Shown: in pieces, positions 31,797-42,917 of the stretch
Layout of the letters: each line of letters starts with the position of its first letter
Position numbering within the stretch: the first letter of the stretch is position 1
Assembly: GCA_010279815.1 (NCBI GenBank)
Contig: QEOQ01000207.1
Span: 2,416,239-2,480,238, forward strand
Direction: 5' to 3'
Length of the DNA: 64,000 bases
Origin: Brachionus plicatilis
Lineage: Eukaryota > Rotifera > Eurotatoria > Ploima > Brachionidae
Program-made: the position numbers and the translations under genes
The notes under the pieces: model-generated
Database searches by the model: none
What the model was told of the DNA's origin: nothing
Seen by the model: only the letters and a program-made list of their open reading frames with translations

Positions 31797-32833
31797 ATAT
31801 TTTTTTTATTGAATTTAAATCGAAACAATTCAAATTATTTTCTATTCAATATTTTTAATCGAATATTAATTTGAAATAATTTTCTATAAAATTTTTAAGT
31901 AAAATAAAATTTAATTCAAATATTTTAATTGAATAAAAATTCATTCGAATAAGCTATTTAAATGAAAGTTCATTCGAACAAGTTATTCAGAATATTTTTT
32001 TATTCAAGTGTCAATTTTCTTATGAAATAAAAATTTGTTTTTTCATTTTTGTCAATGTTCAAAGGCATCTAACTGTTCAGCTGTCTTTTTTTAAAAAAAT
32101 CTTTTTACTTTATTGAATGATTCCATCCATCAAAAGATCAATATATCTGAAAAAAGTTAATATGTCTTTCTAATTAGGATAATTGAAGAATTGGTAAGTT
32201 AAGTTCAAAATTAAATAAGCATTCAAGCCAAATCTTACAAAAAAAGCTTCAGAGAATTAACCATGTTTTCGTGTTTTCATGTTTGGATTTCATAACAAAC
32301 AGTATTTCAAATAATTTTTTAATACAGTTATTCAGACACCACGATCCTATTCAATAATCAAATAAAGTCAAAATATCGAAAAATGCATGTAAAATCAACT
32401 AATCGGATTGTTTAAGTGTTAATTATTCATTTAAAGATTCAGATTAGTTTGTTAAATTGAAAATTTTGTGATATAAACTTTGTTAGAAAAACACAAGCTA
32501 AAATTAGGATTTTTTTATTTTAAGATTAATGTAAAATTCAGTACGAAATGTTAAAAAGAATAAAAATAAATAAAAGAAATTTGAAAAACTTTTTTCTAAA
32601 AGTTTAAGATTAGTCTCGTAATTATGACATTTTGCAACTTTCAAAGCTGCTACAGTTATCAAGGTCTTTAAAACTCTGCAAATTTAGCAGAAACTAGATT
32701 TCAATGTGTTTAAGCGCAGTGCATTTTGCAGAAATTTTGTACATCATTAGCAGACTTTGACAGTTGATGCAACTTTGTTGCAACATGTTTCATTCACGCA
32801 ACTTATTTTAAACTTTCAACAACAAAAAATATT
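31797..32833. other. no gene; one degenerate foldback
   Basis: AT-rich. 32630-32790 shows weak arms (GCAACTTTCAAAGCTGC and its inverse) around AACTCTGCAAATTTAGCAG and GTGCATTTTGCAGAAAT, the core shared by the other foldback elements. Confidence 0.45.
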
Positions 32834-33186
32834 GGCATCGTGAAATTTCATACAAAACTTCCAATACAAAAATTAAAAAATCTTATAACTTTTGTTCTAA
32901 AAGTCATAAACTTGTTCTGTAAATGAAACAAAGTGAAACAACTGTTGTTTCACCTACTGCAGAAATCTGAAAAATCTGTGCAAATTCTGCAAAATTGCAC
33001 CCTATTTAAAAGTATTAAAAATAAAGCGGAATTTATTTGCACAGATTTTGCAGACTTCTACAGAAGGTGAAACAACAGTTGTTTCACTTTGTTTCATTTA
33101 CAGAACAAGTTTTTGACTTTTAGAACAAAAGTTATATAATTTTTTAATTTTTGTATTGGAAGTTTTGTATGAAATTTCACGATGCC
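32834..33186. repeat. foldback MITE, 9-bp target duplication
   Basis: Starts GGCATCGTGAAATTTCAT and ends with its inverse; AAAAATATT flanks both sides (32825-32833, 33187-33195). Arms of about 140 bp are nearly identical and include GTGAAACAACTGTTGTTTCA. The centre has CTGTGCAAATTCTGCA and TTTAAAAGTATT. A scrap of the same terminus lies at 50589. Confidence 0.9.
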
Positions 33187-33218
33187 AAAAATATTCTATT
33201 TTTGGGTCTGTTATACCT

Positions 33219-33372
33219 CAATATCATTGATATTGAATTTCCAATATCAGTGATTTTCAATATCAATTAATTAATTAACACTTTACTGATATTTGTTTAA
33301 GTATCAAGGTAAAAATTTCAATATCAATGTAATAATTTCAATATCAATGAATTAATTTCAATATCAAACAGG
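33219..33372. repeat. short interspersed ATTTCAATATCAAT units
   Basis: At least six copies of TTTCAATATCA(A/G)TG-like units in both orientations within 150 bp. Simple local duplication. Confidence 0.6.
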
Positions 33373-33850
33373 TTAATAGGACAATTAAGTTTGCAAATTT
33401 TCATATTTGAAAATTTTTTGTTCACTTTTTTAATATTATTACATTCAAAAAAGAGGACTCAAATGTAGACTAAACGCCATTCGGACATTGTCCAAAACCA
33501 TTTAAAAAAAATTCATTCTTTAAAATTTTTGAACCTAAATCTTTATAATATTTTATATGCAACAAATTCTTATTTGAAAAAAAAAATGTTCAATAATGTT
33601 TAATAAATAACGTGACTTGGACTTGACTTGAGACTTGATGAACAACTCTGATAATAAGATAGAAAATTATATGAATTTTTATTTTAAGCCAATAAAATTC
33701 TTAATCAATATTTTGAAATTTTGCAATACAAAATTTAACTTTGTTTTGCCGAAATATATTTTAATTAATTTAAAATAATATATTAATATTAAAATAATAT
33801 CATTTAAAGTCATAACTTGGATACCCTAATGTCGATTTTAGATTTTTTTT

Positions 33851-34332
33851 AAAAGAATACGGGGCAATTAGAAAAAAAAAAACTCATCACTTTCATCCAT
33901 ATTTTTTTTTGGCATATTCTAATAGAACTCGATGCGCTGATTAATATTATATGTAAAATTTTGCAAATTACTTAATTTTTTCATATTGTAAGGCCACTCA
34001 AAGTTAGAACCTACTATAGATGGTAGAATTTTTGTATTAGGATAGAAAAGTTGTTTCTAGCATTAAATTCTCTCAGGATTTCGAAAATGCTATCAGTTTT
34101 TTTATATCACTTTTTCTTTTTATCAAAAAATTAAGAAAAATCCAAAAAAATAATTTTTCTCTTCCAGAGCGTCAGGTGCGATAAGACGTTACGACAAAAA
34201 TTTTCTGAAACACATAATTTTATCTTATTTTAGGCCACTAATAACATATTAAAATATCTTAGATTGGAAAGCTTGGCTTCCTTGAACTTTGAGTGGCCTT
34301 ACAATATGAAAAAATTGCCCCGTATTCTTTTT
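33851..34332. repeat. foldback element with insertion in its left arm
   Basis: The right arm GGCCTTACAATATGAAAAAA then TTGCCCCGTATTC is matched on the left by GAATACGGGGCAATT and, after about 100 extra bases (33871-33970), by TTTTTTCATATTGTAAGGCC. The extra bases are an insertion into the left arm. Confidence 0.7.
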
Positions 34333-34495
34333 ATTTTTTTAGATAGAAAATTTTTGCTCCTAAAATGGATAATTTAAAAATTTAAAAGCTAATTTTCTTG
34401 CTCTTGATATATTATGAACGTATTAAAGTAATAATTTTTCATTATTCCTAAATTTTTGCAAAATTTTCATTAAACTGACACGGTGTTAAATTCGA

Positions 34496-34682
34496 ATGGA
34501 ACAAAAAGAAGTACCAAAAGAGAGTGTCCCTTCAGATTTGGAGCTGGAAGCGAGCAATAACCAAAAGCCGGTTTCTACACCCAACAACTGCATTTTTTTT
34601 ATGGTGTTCCTTACCTCGGATGTGCATGCGTAAACGCACCAAAATCCGAAAATGAAATAAACCGAAATAATTTAAATTTTTT
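34496..34682 (+). pseudogene. RABGAP1: RabGAP1-like first exon with PTB-domain start
   Basis: ATG at 34496 opens 35 codons of polar sequence up to NNCIF. The frame then shifts at a run of eight T (34593-34600) and continues as YGVPYLGCACVNAPKSENEI, the start of the phosphotyrosine-binding domain of RabGAP1-like proteins. The exon ends at a GT donor at 34683. One more T in the run would restore the frame, so this may be a sequencing error rather than a lesion. The PTB remainder is not seen before 37341. The gene encodes a GTPase-activating protein for Rab proteins. Confidence 0.65.
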
Positions 34683-34889
34683 GTAATCTTATGTCTTGAT
34701 TTTTATTAAAAAAATGAAAATTTTTTGGAATGTTTTTTTTTCAATATTAATTTTTTCGAACAAAAGTAAACTATTAAAACAATTAAAAAAGTTTTATTTA
34801 TTTTTGAATTTTTATTTTAATCGTTACTTTTATTGCTATTTAATTGAAAAAAAGTTTAAGTATTTAGGTGTTGAAACACTTAAATTGTA

Positions 34890-35182
34890 AGTAAACAGAG
34901 CACTGTTCACCTGCATACCTTCGCAGATTCAAGCCAAACTCCTAAAATCAATCACTCATCGATGAATCTACGTAAAAAACCAAGACTCAGGAAGCGTTAT
35001 GGAACGAGCTACCGGACACTGTAGTTTCTGCAAAATCAACAAATGCATTCAAAGACAAGTTTGACAAATTCAGATCTCAGCAATTGGCGGCTAATGATAC
35101 TACTATAGTCGAATAATCCATTGGTTATTCTTATTCATCTGATTCTAATATCAGATTGTAGTCTCTCCTTCATATTCATATT
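34890..35182 (+). mobile_element. 5'-truncated LINE copy (3' end only)
   Basis: Nearly identical to 62914-63258, the end of the LINE at the right of the window, from GTAAACAGAGCACTGTTCAC to the 3' UTR with CTGATTCTAATATCAG. It lacks about 50 bp found at 63019-63070. Typical result of incomplete target-primed reverse transcription plus a deletion. Confidence 0.9.
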
Positions 35183-35594
35183 CAAACAGTCCAATGGCAC
35201 TAATTATTAAAGATTGATAAATAAGAAAATTCTATAAAATGAGTTTGAGTCTTACGGATTTTTTTAAGAAACTCAAATGCTAATTGAGCTTTTGCTTATT
35301 TAATAATCTATTTGGACGTTCATTCTATTCTTTGTTTTTGTTAATGATAGAGACCCTTATTTTAGGTTATTAAGATAATTTAAAATCTCATCATCAATAA
35401 AAATAGGTGATCAATAATAGTTAAAATGCATTTATTTTTATTCAATAAAAAATACTGGCTTTTTATTTATTTCATAAACTAAATATAAAAAAATAAATCT
35501 TTTGTTTCAAAATAAATTTGAAATTAAAAAACTGAAATTATCAATTACCTAATCAATTAATTTTAAATAAACAAAATTTTATAATAAATTAATG
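35183..35594. other. no gene seen
   Basis: AT-rich spacer between a LINE fragment and a TIR element. Confidence 0.5.
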
Positions 35595-36555
35595 ATTACC
35601 GTAAAATTTCGATTATAATTGCGCAATTATAGCAGAGCGAATGAATACTATTACATGTAATTGTTTCTAGAAAACAGATACTTTTTTTAATGATATAATT
35701 ACATGCAATTCTAAATTAAATTATTTAAAACAATTCAAAAAAATTAAAAAAAAAACACTCTCATATCATTTGATTCTCTTTATAAGCTTTAGTTTTATTC
35801 AAAAAAAATTTTTTAAGGTTTCAAAAAATCAAAAAAGTTAAAATGGTAGGTCGGAGTCCGGAAATACGCTGTTTTAAAACTAAAAGAAGATCTTTTCTCT
35901 TAAAATATAAGCTACAGGCTTTAAGAGGTCGAAGGACATTTCATAGCCAATCTGTTCCAAGCATACCTGTAAGCAATTTGGAAAACGAGGATTCAGATGA
36001 CGAAAACTTAAGAATGATCAATCACAAATTAAAAATGATGGAAGAAGTAGGGGAGAGGCAGAGGTAGAGGTAGTGTTGAAGTAAAAAGCAGTGGTGGTGT
36101 AAGTGATAGTGATAGTGTTAGAGAGAGTGGTAGGGATACTGGAAGAGGAAGGGGGAGGGGGAGAAGCAGAGGTAAAGATAGAGTTGAAAGAGGGGATAAT
36201 TGCAAAAATATTTCTCAAAATGAAACTTCTAAAACTAAAGGTGGAACTCAAAGAGGAAGAAAACGAGGCAGGGTTTAATCATTAATTTATTAAAATTTTA
36301 ATTTCGATTTTTTTTTAGTAAATAATCATTAAATTTAAATAAATGATTCGCTTTTTAATTTTTTAATTTTTTTATATTACAAGTAATTATAGAGTTTTTT
36401 AGCTATAATTGCGAAATTATAGCTGGACTTTCTAAAAGGGCTTACATGTAACTGTATTTCAAAAAAAAATGCCAAAAACACATTGTTATTACATGTAATT
36501 ATAGCTGAAATCCATGTAATATTACATGTAATTATAATCGAAAGTTAACGGTAAT
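35595..36555. mobile_element. TIR element with ATTACATGTAATTATA subterminal repeats
   Basis: The left end ATTACCGTAAAATTTCGATT is matched by its inverse at the right end with few changes. Sub-terminal ATTACATGTAAT and TATAATTGCG units occur several times near both ends. It encloses a small broken gene (35843-36280). Target duplication not clear. Confidence 0.75.
35843..36280 (+). pseudogene. small basic protein: HTH-like start, Gly/Arg-rich tail
   Basis: The first frame (74 residues) has KRRSFLLKYKLQALR, similar to the Brinker/psq-type helix-turn-helix that begins many pogo/Tigger transposases, and an acidic NLEDED-like patch. A frame change near 36045 opens a second stretch rich in GRGRG and ending RGRKRGRV with TAA at 36278-36280. 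The DDE catalytic part is absent, so this is probably a deletion derivative of a transposase gene. The assignment rests on the short basic HTH-like motif only. Confidence 0.4.
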
Positions 36556-36769
36556 TGTAAAAGAAAAAAATTTAGCAATTTAAATTATTAACTTGAAAAT
36601 TTTAGTAGAAGGACCGAAAATTATAATTTTTTTTAATTTCCGACCAATTTTGGAATTTTTCCAAATTTTTTCGATTAAAAGAGGTTATTTTTCTGTTATA
36701 CAATTAAACGTAAAATTACGTAAACTTATGTAAAAAAGTAGTAAATTCACGTTTTTACTAAGCAAAAAA

Positions 36770-37231
36770 TGTTGAAAATAAGCAAAAATAGTAAAATAAC
36801 TGAAAGAGCTTCCTGGCAAAAAAATGACAAATAAAAATAAAATATTAATAGTTAAATTATTTTTTTATTTATTTTCACCTTTTTAACCATCTTTTACTGA
36901 AGAAAAATGTGAAATAAATAATAGAGTCTCCTCACAAAAAAAAAATAAAAGTAAAAATAAGAAATAAATGATTAAATATTTTCTAAAAATTTAATAAAAT
37001 AGAATAAAAAATTTTTTTTTTGAAAATAATTAATCATTTATTTCTTATTTTTACTTTTGTTTTTTTTTGCGAGGAGGCTCTATTATTTATTTCACATTTT
37101 TCTTCAGTAAAAGATGGTTAAAAAGGTGAAAATAAATAAAAAAAAATTTATTATTTTATTTTATTTTTATTTGTCATTTTTTTTCCAGGAAGCTCTAAAA
37201 GTTATTTTACTATTTTTACTTATTTTCAACA
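36770..37231. repeat. long foldback MITE
   Basis: Arms of about 210 bp. The left arm contains TGTTGAAAATAAG, AGAGCTTCCTGG and CACCTTTTTAACCATCTTTT, all inverted in the right arm. The loop is about 45 bp. It abuts the RabGAP1-like segment. Confidence 0.88.
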
Positions 37232-37340
37232 TAAGTAAAAAATAAAAAAAAAATTATGAGTAATTTTGAATAAATAATTTAAAACTTAATAATTTTTCAT
37301 TAATTAGAATAAATTAAAATAAATCAAAATAAATTGCGAG

Positions 37341-38352
37341 TGTCCGCTATTTGAATGGAACAATATTGATATGTCCCATGTGCTGTTTGTGGTACGAGGC
37401 AAGCAAGACGAGTACATATTCAGCGCCACATTGGACATAAAAGAAATGGAGCCCAAGAGCCAATGTTTTCAGCTGGTGCCACGAGAAAAAGAGTTTTTCA
37501 AGCTGAGAAAAAACATCGACAAACAAATCAACATTCACATCCAACAAGTCACCAATGCGCCATTGGAAATTGAGCGCTGCTTTGGCGTGCTGATGTGTCA
37601 GGGCAGAAATGTGAGCAACAAGTACATGCAGCTGCTGGACCTTGTTTCAATGGGAAAATCGGCAGAGCCGAGCAGCGGCAACAGAAGCCCGGGCTATGTG
37701 GTCATGGCCAAGTGGCAGCCCAGCAACACCAACTCGGCGCTCCACGTCCTCAATGAAGAGACGCAGAAGAACGCGCGCGTGTTCATGACCATGGCAGTTG
37801 ACCTTGTGATCAACGATGTGCAGGACCCGGTCAGATTTTGTGTGGAGAGCAAGGCGAGCATATTTTCCCAGAGTGAAAATTTCTGGGTTTACCAGAAAAA
37901 TAAGCATGTGGAGCACTTTTTTCTTTAGCTGAACAAGAACAAAGAGGAGCTGGGTGCCAACAGCATACACAGTCAGACCGAGCTGATGCGCAAAAAGCAC
38001 GCTCTGGAGCACGAGACCAAGATGGAGATGGGCGCCAATGTGAGCGATGATGAAAATGAAGTGGTGATGAGCGGACTGGGCAGTATGAGCAAAGATTGTG
38101 CCGAGGAAGAGCTGATGGACTGGAGCGAGTTGTTGTCCAAGTGGAGAAAAAGGACCTGGAATGAAAGACCCAAGGGTCTGCAGGCCTTGGTGAGAAAAGG
38201 CATCCCGGAAGCGCTTAGGGACTAAGTGTGGCAGCTGCTCGCCGGGTGCAATGAAAAAGAAAAAAATATGAACGAGTCCTACCGACTGTTGCTGTCGAAG
38301 GACTCGCGACATCAACCGCACATTTCCGGGCCACCAGTTCTTTCAGGAGGCT
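37341..38352 (+). pseudogene. RABGAP1: RabGAP1-like segment (central region and TBC start)
   Basis: Coding from VLFVVRGKQDEYIFSATLDI through NIDKQINIHIQQVTNAPLEI, ERCFGVLM, LLDLVSMGKS and VLNEETQKNARVFMTMAVDL (the kinesin-like domain of RabGAP1), then CAEEELMDWSELLSKWRK and LVRKGIPEALRD / VWQLLAGC, the start of the TBC Rab-GAP domain, ending RDINRTFPGHQFFQEA. Lesions: TAG at 37926-37928, TAA at 38223-38225, frameshift near 38305. The arginine and glutamine fingers of TBC would lie further on and are missing because the frame runs into dynein sequence. It is clearly richer in G+C than its neighbours and has no introns. Confidence 0.85.
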
Positions 38353-39137
38353 AAAGAGATTTTGTCCAAGATTTCTGTGTCCATTGCAGTGCATCCAAAT
38401 ATCAACGACTGGTCAACTTTAGTTGGGAAGGAAATACGCAACACGCTAGCTCACTTATTGAGTCAATCTGTGCCAGTATCCAACCAGTTCTGGCTAAATT
38501 CCATCGATCCGGTTGAGTACACAAATTGGGGGGAAAAGTACCAAGCACAGCTGGTTGTTTTGTCAGCGCAAATTTCTTGGTCTAAATTGGTGAAATCGGA
38601 TTTAAAAAAATTGGAAGCAAATCCTGAATTGGAAAATTCGGACCAGCATCCACTAGTGCTTGCTTTGAGCAATGTAGAGAATACACTCAAGATTTTGGCT
38701 GATTCGGTTTTGTAAGACCAGGCTGCTTTGGGATGCCGCAAATTGGAACATTTAATTATAGAACATGTTCACCAGCGAGATGTTTTAAGAGATTTATTAG
38801 GCAAAAATGTCAACAACTCCAAATCAGTCACTGATTGTCACAGATGAGGTTTTACTCTGATTCCATGTGTTTAATTTTGTTCAAACAATTAACTATACAA
38901 ATGGCCAATTCGAAATTTCACTATGGTTTTGAGTATTTGGGTGTCCACGATAAACAAGTTCAAACACCGTTCACACCTCGATGCTAGTTGACCATGACTC
39001 AAGCTCTAGAAGGAATATTAGGTGGTTAACCGTTCGGACGTGTCAAAACCAAGTCTGTCAAGGCGTTGGGAAATCAACTGGGTAGATTTGGAGTCGTGTT
39101 TAATTGTGATGAAACTTTTGACTTTCAGGCTATACAG
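38353..39137 (+). pseudogene. DYNC1H1: cytoplasmic dynein heavy chain segment fused to RabGAP1 piece
   Basis: The same frame that leaves RabGAP1 sequence continues as VSIAVHPNINDWSTLVGKEI, KYQAQLVVLSAQISWSKLVK and NVENTLKILADSVL, the linker (DHC_N2) of cytoplasmic dynein. After TAA at 38713-38715 come [47 protein letters not shown] and [20 protein letters not shown], the start of AAA1. The Walker A segment is degenerate (PFGRVKTKS) and further stops lie near 38983 and 39026. It ends at a GT donor (39138). Dynein motors need the full 4600-residue chain, so this is a relic. Confidence 0.88.
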
Positions 39138-41317
39138 GTAAATTTTATAAATTTTTTTTATCAATTATCCTTTTGTCAAAAATTAAACAAAAAGAAAAAA
39201 TAATTAAAATAAATTAAATTATTAAAATATTTATAAAGAGGAGTACAGGATTTGCATTGAAAATTTGCCCTTGTTTTATTTTTGATTAGACCACTCAAAT
39301 TTTTTTATTTTTATCAATAAAGATACCTTGTTGAAACTTTATTCGAACTATTTTAAATATTTTTTCAATTTTTGTTCCAAAGTCTACCAATTTGGAAAAT
39401 AAAATTTTTTTAATGACAAATCTAACTTAACAATACCATCTTTTTTAATATCAATGTTGAATGAAACTAAGCAAAAAATTCATTACTAGAGTTTCCATAT
39501 AATAGAAAGAGATTTCTAAGTTTTTAGGAATTTAGTATTTAAATTTTTATTAAAGAAAATTTATAACTTTCAAACATTATAGATCAAGAGATTTAAATAA
39601 ACTTCAGCTACTAGCACTCTTGACTCTTGATTCGATTTTTTGAATTGAGTCAGAAATATGTTGGAGCAGGACTGATTAATTCTGTAACGTAGGTTGTCAG
39701 ACTGGTGAAAGAATATGGAGAGGGTTCCGAATCAAGACATATCGACATACTTAGAATTCAATTTTTTTTCTAATTTAAACTTTTTTTCAATTTTTATCTT
39801 TTTACTTTATTTTACTACTTGCTTCTCAGTTTTGAATTGATTTGTATCTGAGGAAGCTATAGCTCGACACAGCTTAACAAAAAAATAAATAATTAATTTA
39901 ATTAAATTTTTAATTAGCAACAACTATATTAAAACTCAAGCTTTTCTTTTACGATTCATCCCGTGAAACAAATACATTATGTGAATGTTTTTAGTTTGTT
40001 GAATTCTTTTTGAAAGAAATTGATCAATTAAGATTGTAAATAAATTAACTTTCTTTTAAAAATCAGTTTTTTTAAGACATTTATTCTTAATCAATGTACA
40101 AAAATGCTTTTTAGTATAATTTTGCTTTTTTCAAAAATTATCCTTAAATCATATTTTATATTTCTCTAAAAAGTCTTCAAGTTTAATCTTAAAAAAGTTA
40201 ATGAGAGAATATTTTAAATTAATGTATTTAATCGTTTTTAAGACATGACATTATAACGCATTTTGCATTATAAAAACATGTTCTTTTATATAGAACACTG
40301 GTAAAAATTTTTGATTTAGGACATGTGTTTAATCTCAAAAATCCAGCTTTTTTGAGAACTCAACTGCGTCTTTTATGACATGTCATAAGAGAGAACATTT
40401 TCTTAACCATATACACTGTCATTGTTAAAACAAATTTGAATTAAAATTTAGTTATGAGTCTAAGCTTAACCAGGGGTATGCTCAGTTTGTAAGAAGTAAG
40501 TAGACGCTCTTAAGTAAAAAAAAAAAAGCAAATAGACGCATCTACCTTCGATTTTTGAAAAAGCAAGTTGACGCGTCTACCCGCGTTACAATGGTGAGCT
40601 CACACCTGCTTAACTCTTTTAGCTTAGTCTGCTAAATATTAGCCAATCAAAATCTTTTACTTTAGCATTTAAAATATCGGTAATTAAGCACTATGATTTA
40701 ACAAAAAGTAAAAGAAAAACGGCTAAATACTTACATAATTCAAGGATTTACGTTAATAATAAAACTTAAACCATATCAAAAAAAAAAGAATGAGACATTT
40801 CTAAAAATTACCTCTTCTCTTAAATATATCAATATTTTCTTTAATAATTTATTCACTTAAGATTTTTTGAATAATCTGTTTAGAAACTACTAAAAATCTC
40901 TTTAAACTGTTTAACTGGTTCAACAGATATAGCATTTTAAAGAATTTATAGAGAAAAGTAAGGATTTTTTATTTAGAATAATGAATCTTTTTTTATATCT
41001 TGGATATCTCTATTTTTTCTTAAAAATAGGTCAAATTATCAAAAAAAAAGATTAAAAAAAATATTTTATAAATTTTTTTTATATTTTAATTTAAATTAGA
41101 AAAAATAAAATTATTAATTAACTATTTTGTAGCTATTTTCTGAATTCTTAAATTATCTTGTTTAAATCTATATTAATTAAAATACAATAAAATTATCAAA
41201 GTATTAGAAAAACTTATACTTAATGAATTTTCGGCCAAGGTTCCGTTTTCAAAAGGATCTTTAATGAACCATTTTGAATTTTTGTTTTATCTGGTCTTTA
41301 TTTAATTCGAACATGTG
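39138..41317. other. no gene seen; one dispersed repeat
   Basis: AT-rich. Holds one copy of a 114-bp repeat (39845-39958) and several TAGACGC(A/G)TCTAC-like units at 40500-40585. 39650-39770 has a short open stretch (VGAGLINSV, RLVKEYGEG) that I do not recognise. Confidence 0.5.
39845..39958 (+). repeat. 114-bp direct repeat, copy 1
   Basis: TATCTGAGGAAGCTATAGCT, CGACACAGCTTAACAAAAAA and CTCAAGCTTTTCTTTTACG recur in the same order at 44258-44370. The pair brackets the nucleotidyltransferase pseudogene. Confidence 0.85.
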
Positions 41318-42917
41318 TCAACAACCATACTTACCCAATCGAATTTTATATAATATTCGAGAAAGCCAATCGATTGAGAACCAACACTTTTTGAATCCTT
41401 TGAATCTAATTTTTAGCCAGCCAAAATACTTTATTTTCGTAACCTGGATATTCAATCTTTTTTTTAAAATTTCCGGAAAATTTTTAGCTGAATCTTCTTC
41501 AATTTCATCAATTGTAGGCCAAATTTTTGGTTTTGTCCTCATCAGATAACTCAACCTATAAAAAGGAGAAAATTAAAAAGGAAAACCTTTTTCTTTTATT
41601 TAAATTACATTAATATTACAAAATAATATGATGAGATAAATTGTTGTTGGCTTCCATTTATTTGATATGTTTTCGAAAAATAATTTATTTGTAGACAAAG
41701 TTCTTTGACTCTTGGATCACCAACACAATGTTTTTTAATTAAGTTTGAATTCTTTATGCCATAACTCTTCTCATAACCAATATCTTACTTGTTTATATTA
41801 TACTCAATTTTAATTATCTGAACATTTTTGAATAAAAAGAATAAATACCATTTGACAACTGATTATTTTTTCTTAAATGTATCAGTCTCGATAAAATTAA
41901 ATTTGAATTGTTCTATTAAATTTTGTTGACTTACATCGAATTTATAAAATAATTAACAATGGTAAATTATTGTCAATTAAATAAATTAAAATTTAAAATT
42001 ATTATTTTAAAGATAACTTACGGCATTTTCAAAAAATTCTTTTGAACTATCGTTATGCATGTCTTTATCCTGATTATCTAATGATATACTTATATCTAAA
42101 TCACTCTCTGGAAGAGCCAAAGTTGAATATGCTGAACCGAAAATATCATAATTTAAATTAAGATTTATATTGGAATCTTTAATAAAAATCCAACATACAC
42201 TTGCTCAAGAAAAGAGAGAATTTCAATATTCTTGTCGAATTGCTCTTTTTCAAGCTTTTGTTTAGAAAAAATTATTCAAAATTAATGCAAAAAATCAATT
42301 TTATTAAATTAAAAACAAAATTAATGAAAAACATATTACACGTAATTTTCAAAATTTTCCAATCGTTGATGTCATATTCGACTTTTGAAAAATATTTATG
42401 ATTAATTAAGGCAATTGCTCTTGATCTACATATGCAAAGTATTTATTCCAAGGCCTTTGACCAATTGGATTATAATCATTAAGCCAAATATAATAATTTT
42501 CAATGAGCTTATCATTTTTGAAGCAAATTAAAAAAAAAACTAGAATTTAAAAAATTTAAAAATTTTCTTGCTCTTAAAATAATATCTGGAGTATCAACAT
42601 TTGACAAAAATTCATTTGATTCAACCAAATATATTCTAAATCTACCTGACTCAACAAACTAAGCATCGAATCCGTTTATATTATTGTTGTTAGCTAAAAT
42701 TTGAATAAAAAATAGACATAAAATAAAAAAAAAATCTTTTAAATAATTTTAAAGAAATAACATATTAAGATAAATTTTTTTTTCTATTTTTCAATTAACC
42801 AATATGCCGTTTATAGATAAATATCGTTTTAAAAGCTTTCGATTTTAATTTGAGTGAATCAATATGAACCGATCGGAAAATACTCATTTTCGAAGCGTTA
42901 TTTCTGGTTGGATTCAT
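41318..42917 (-). pseudogene. Cid1/TENT-type nucleotidyltransferase (poly(A)/poly(U) polymerase-like)
   Basis: Exon-like pieces in minus-strand order: a possible start MNPTRNNASKMSIF (42917); FVESGRFRIYLVESNEF (near 42630); WLNDYNPIGQRPWNKYF (near 42470); KLEKEQFDKNIEILSFLEQV (near 42230); the catalytic segment YDIFGSAYSTLALPESDLDI (42160-42090) with the family's G-S and D-x-D; the central domain IGYEKSYGIKNSNLIKKHCV followed by DPRVKELCLQINYFSKTY (41770-41660); and YLMRTKPKIWPTIDEIEED (41550-41318). These match non-canonical poly(A) polymerases and terminal uridylyltransferases, which add nucleotides to RNA 3' ends. Stops occur in frame (TAG near 42656, TAA near 41877 and 41786), so it looks dead. 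Splice sites are approximate. Confidence 0.65.

Noticed and set aside
36018..36251. A minus-strand Ser/Pro/Thr-rich ORF.
   Set aside because: It is the reverse reading of the Gly/Arg-rich low-complexity segment at 36040-36280.
37647..38321. A 224-codon minus-strand ORF.
   Set aside because: It is the shadow of GC-richer RabGAP1-like coding sequence on the plus strand, which has clear family motifs.
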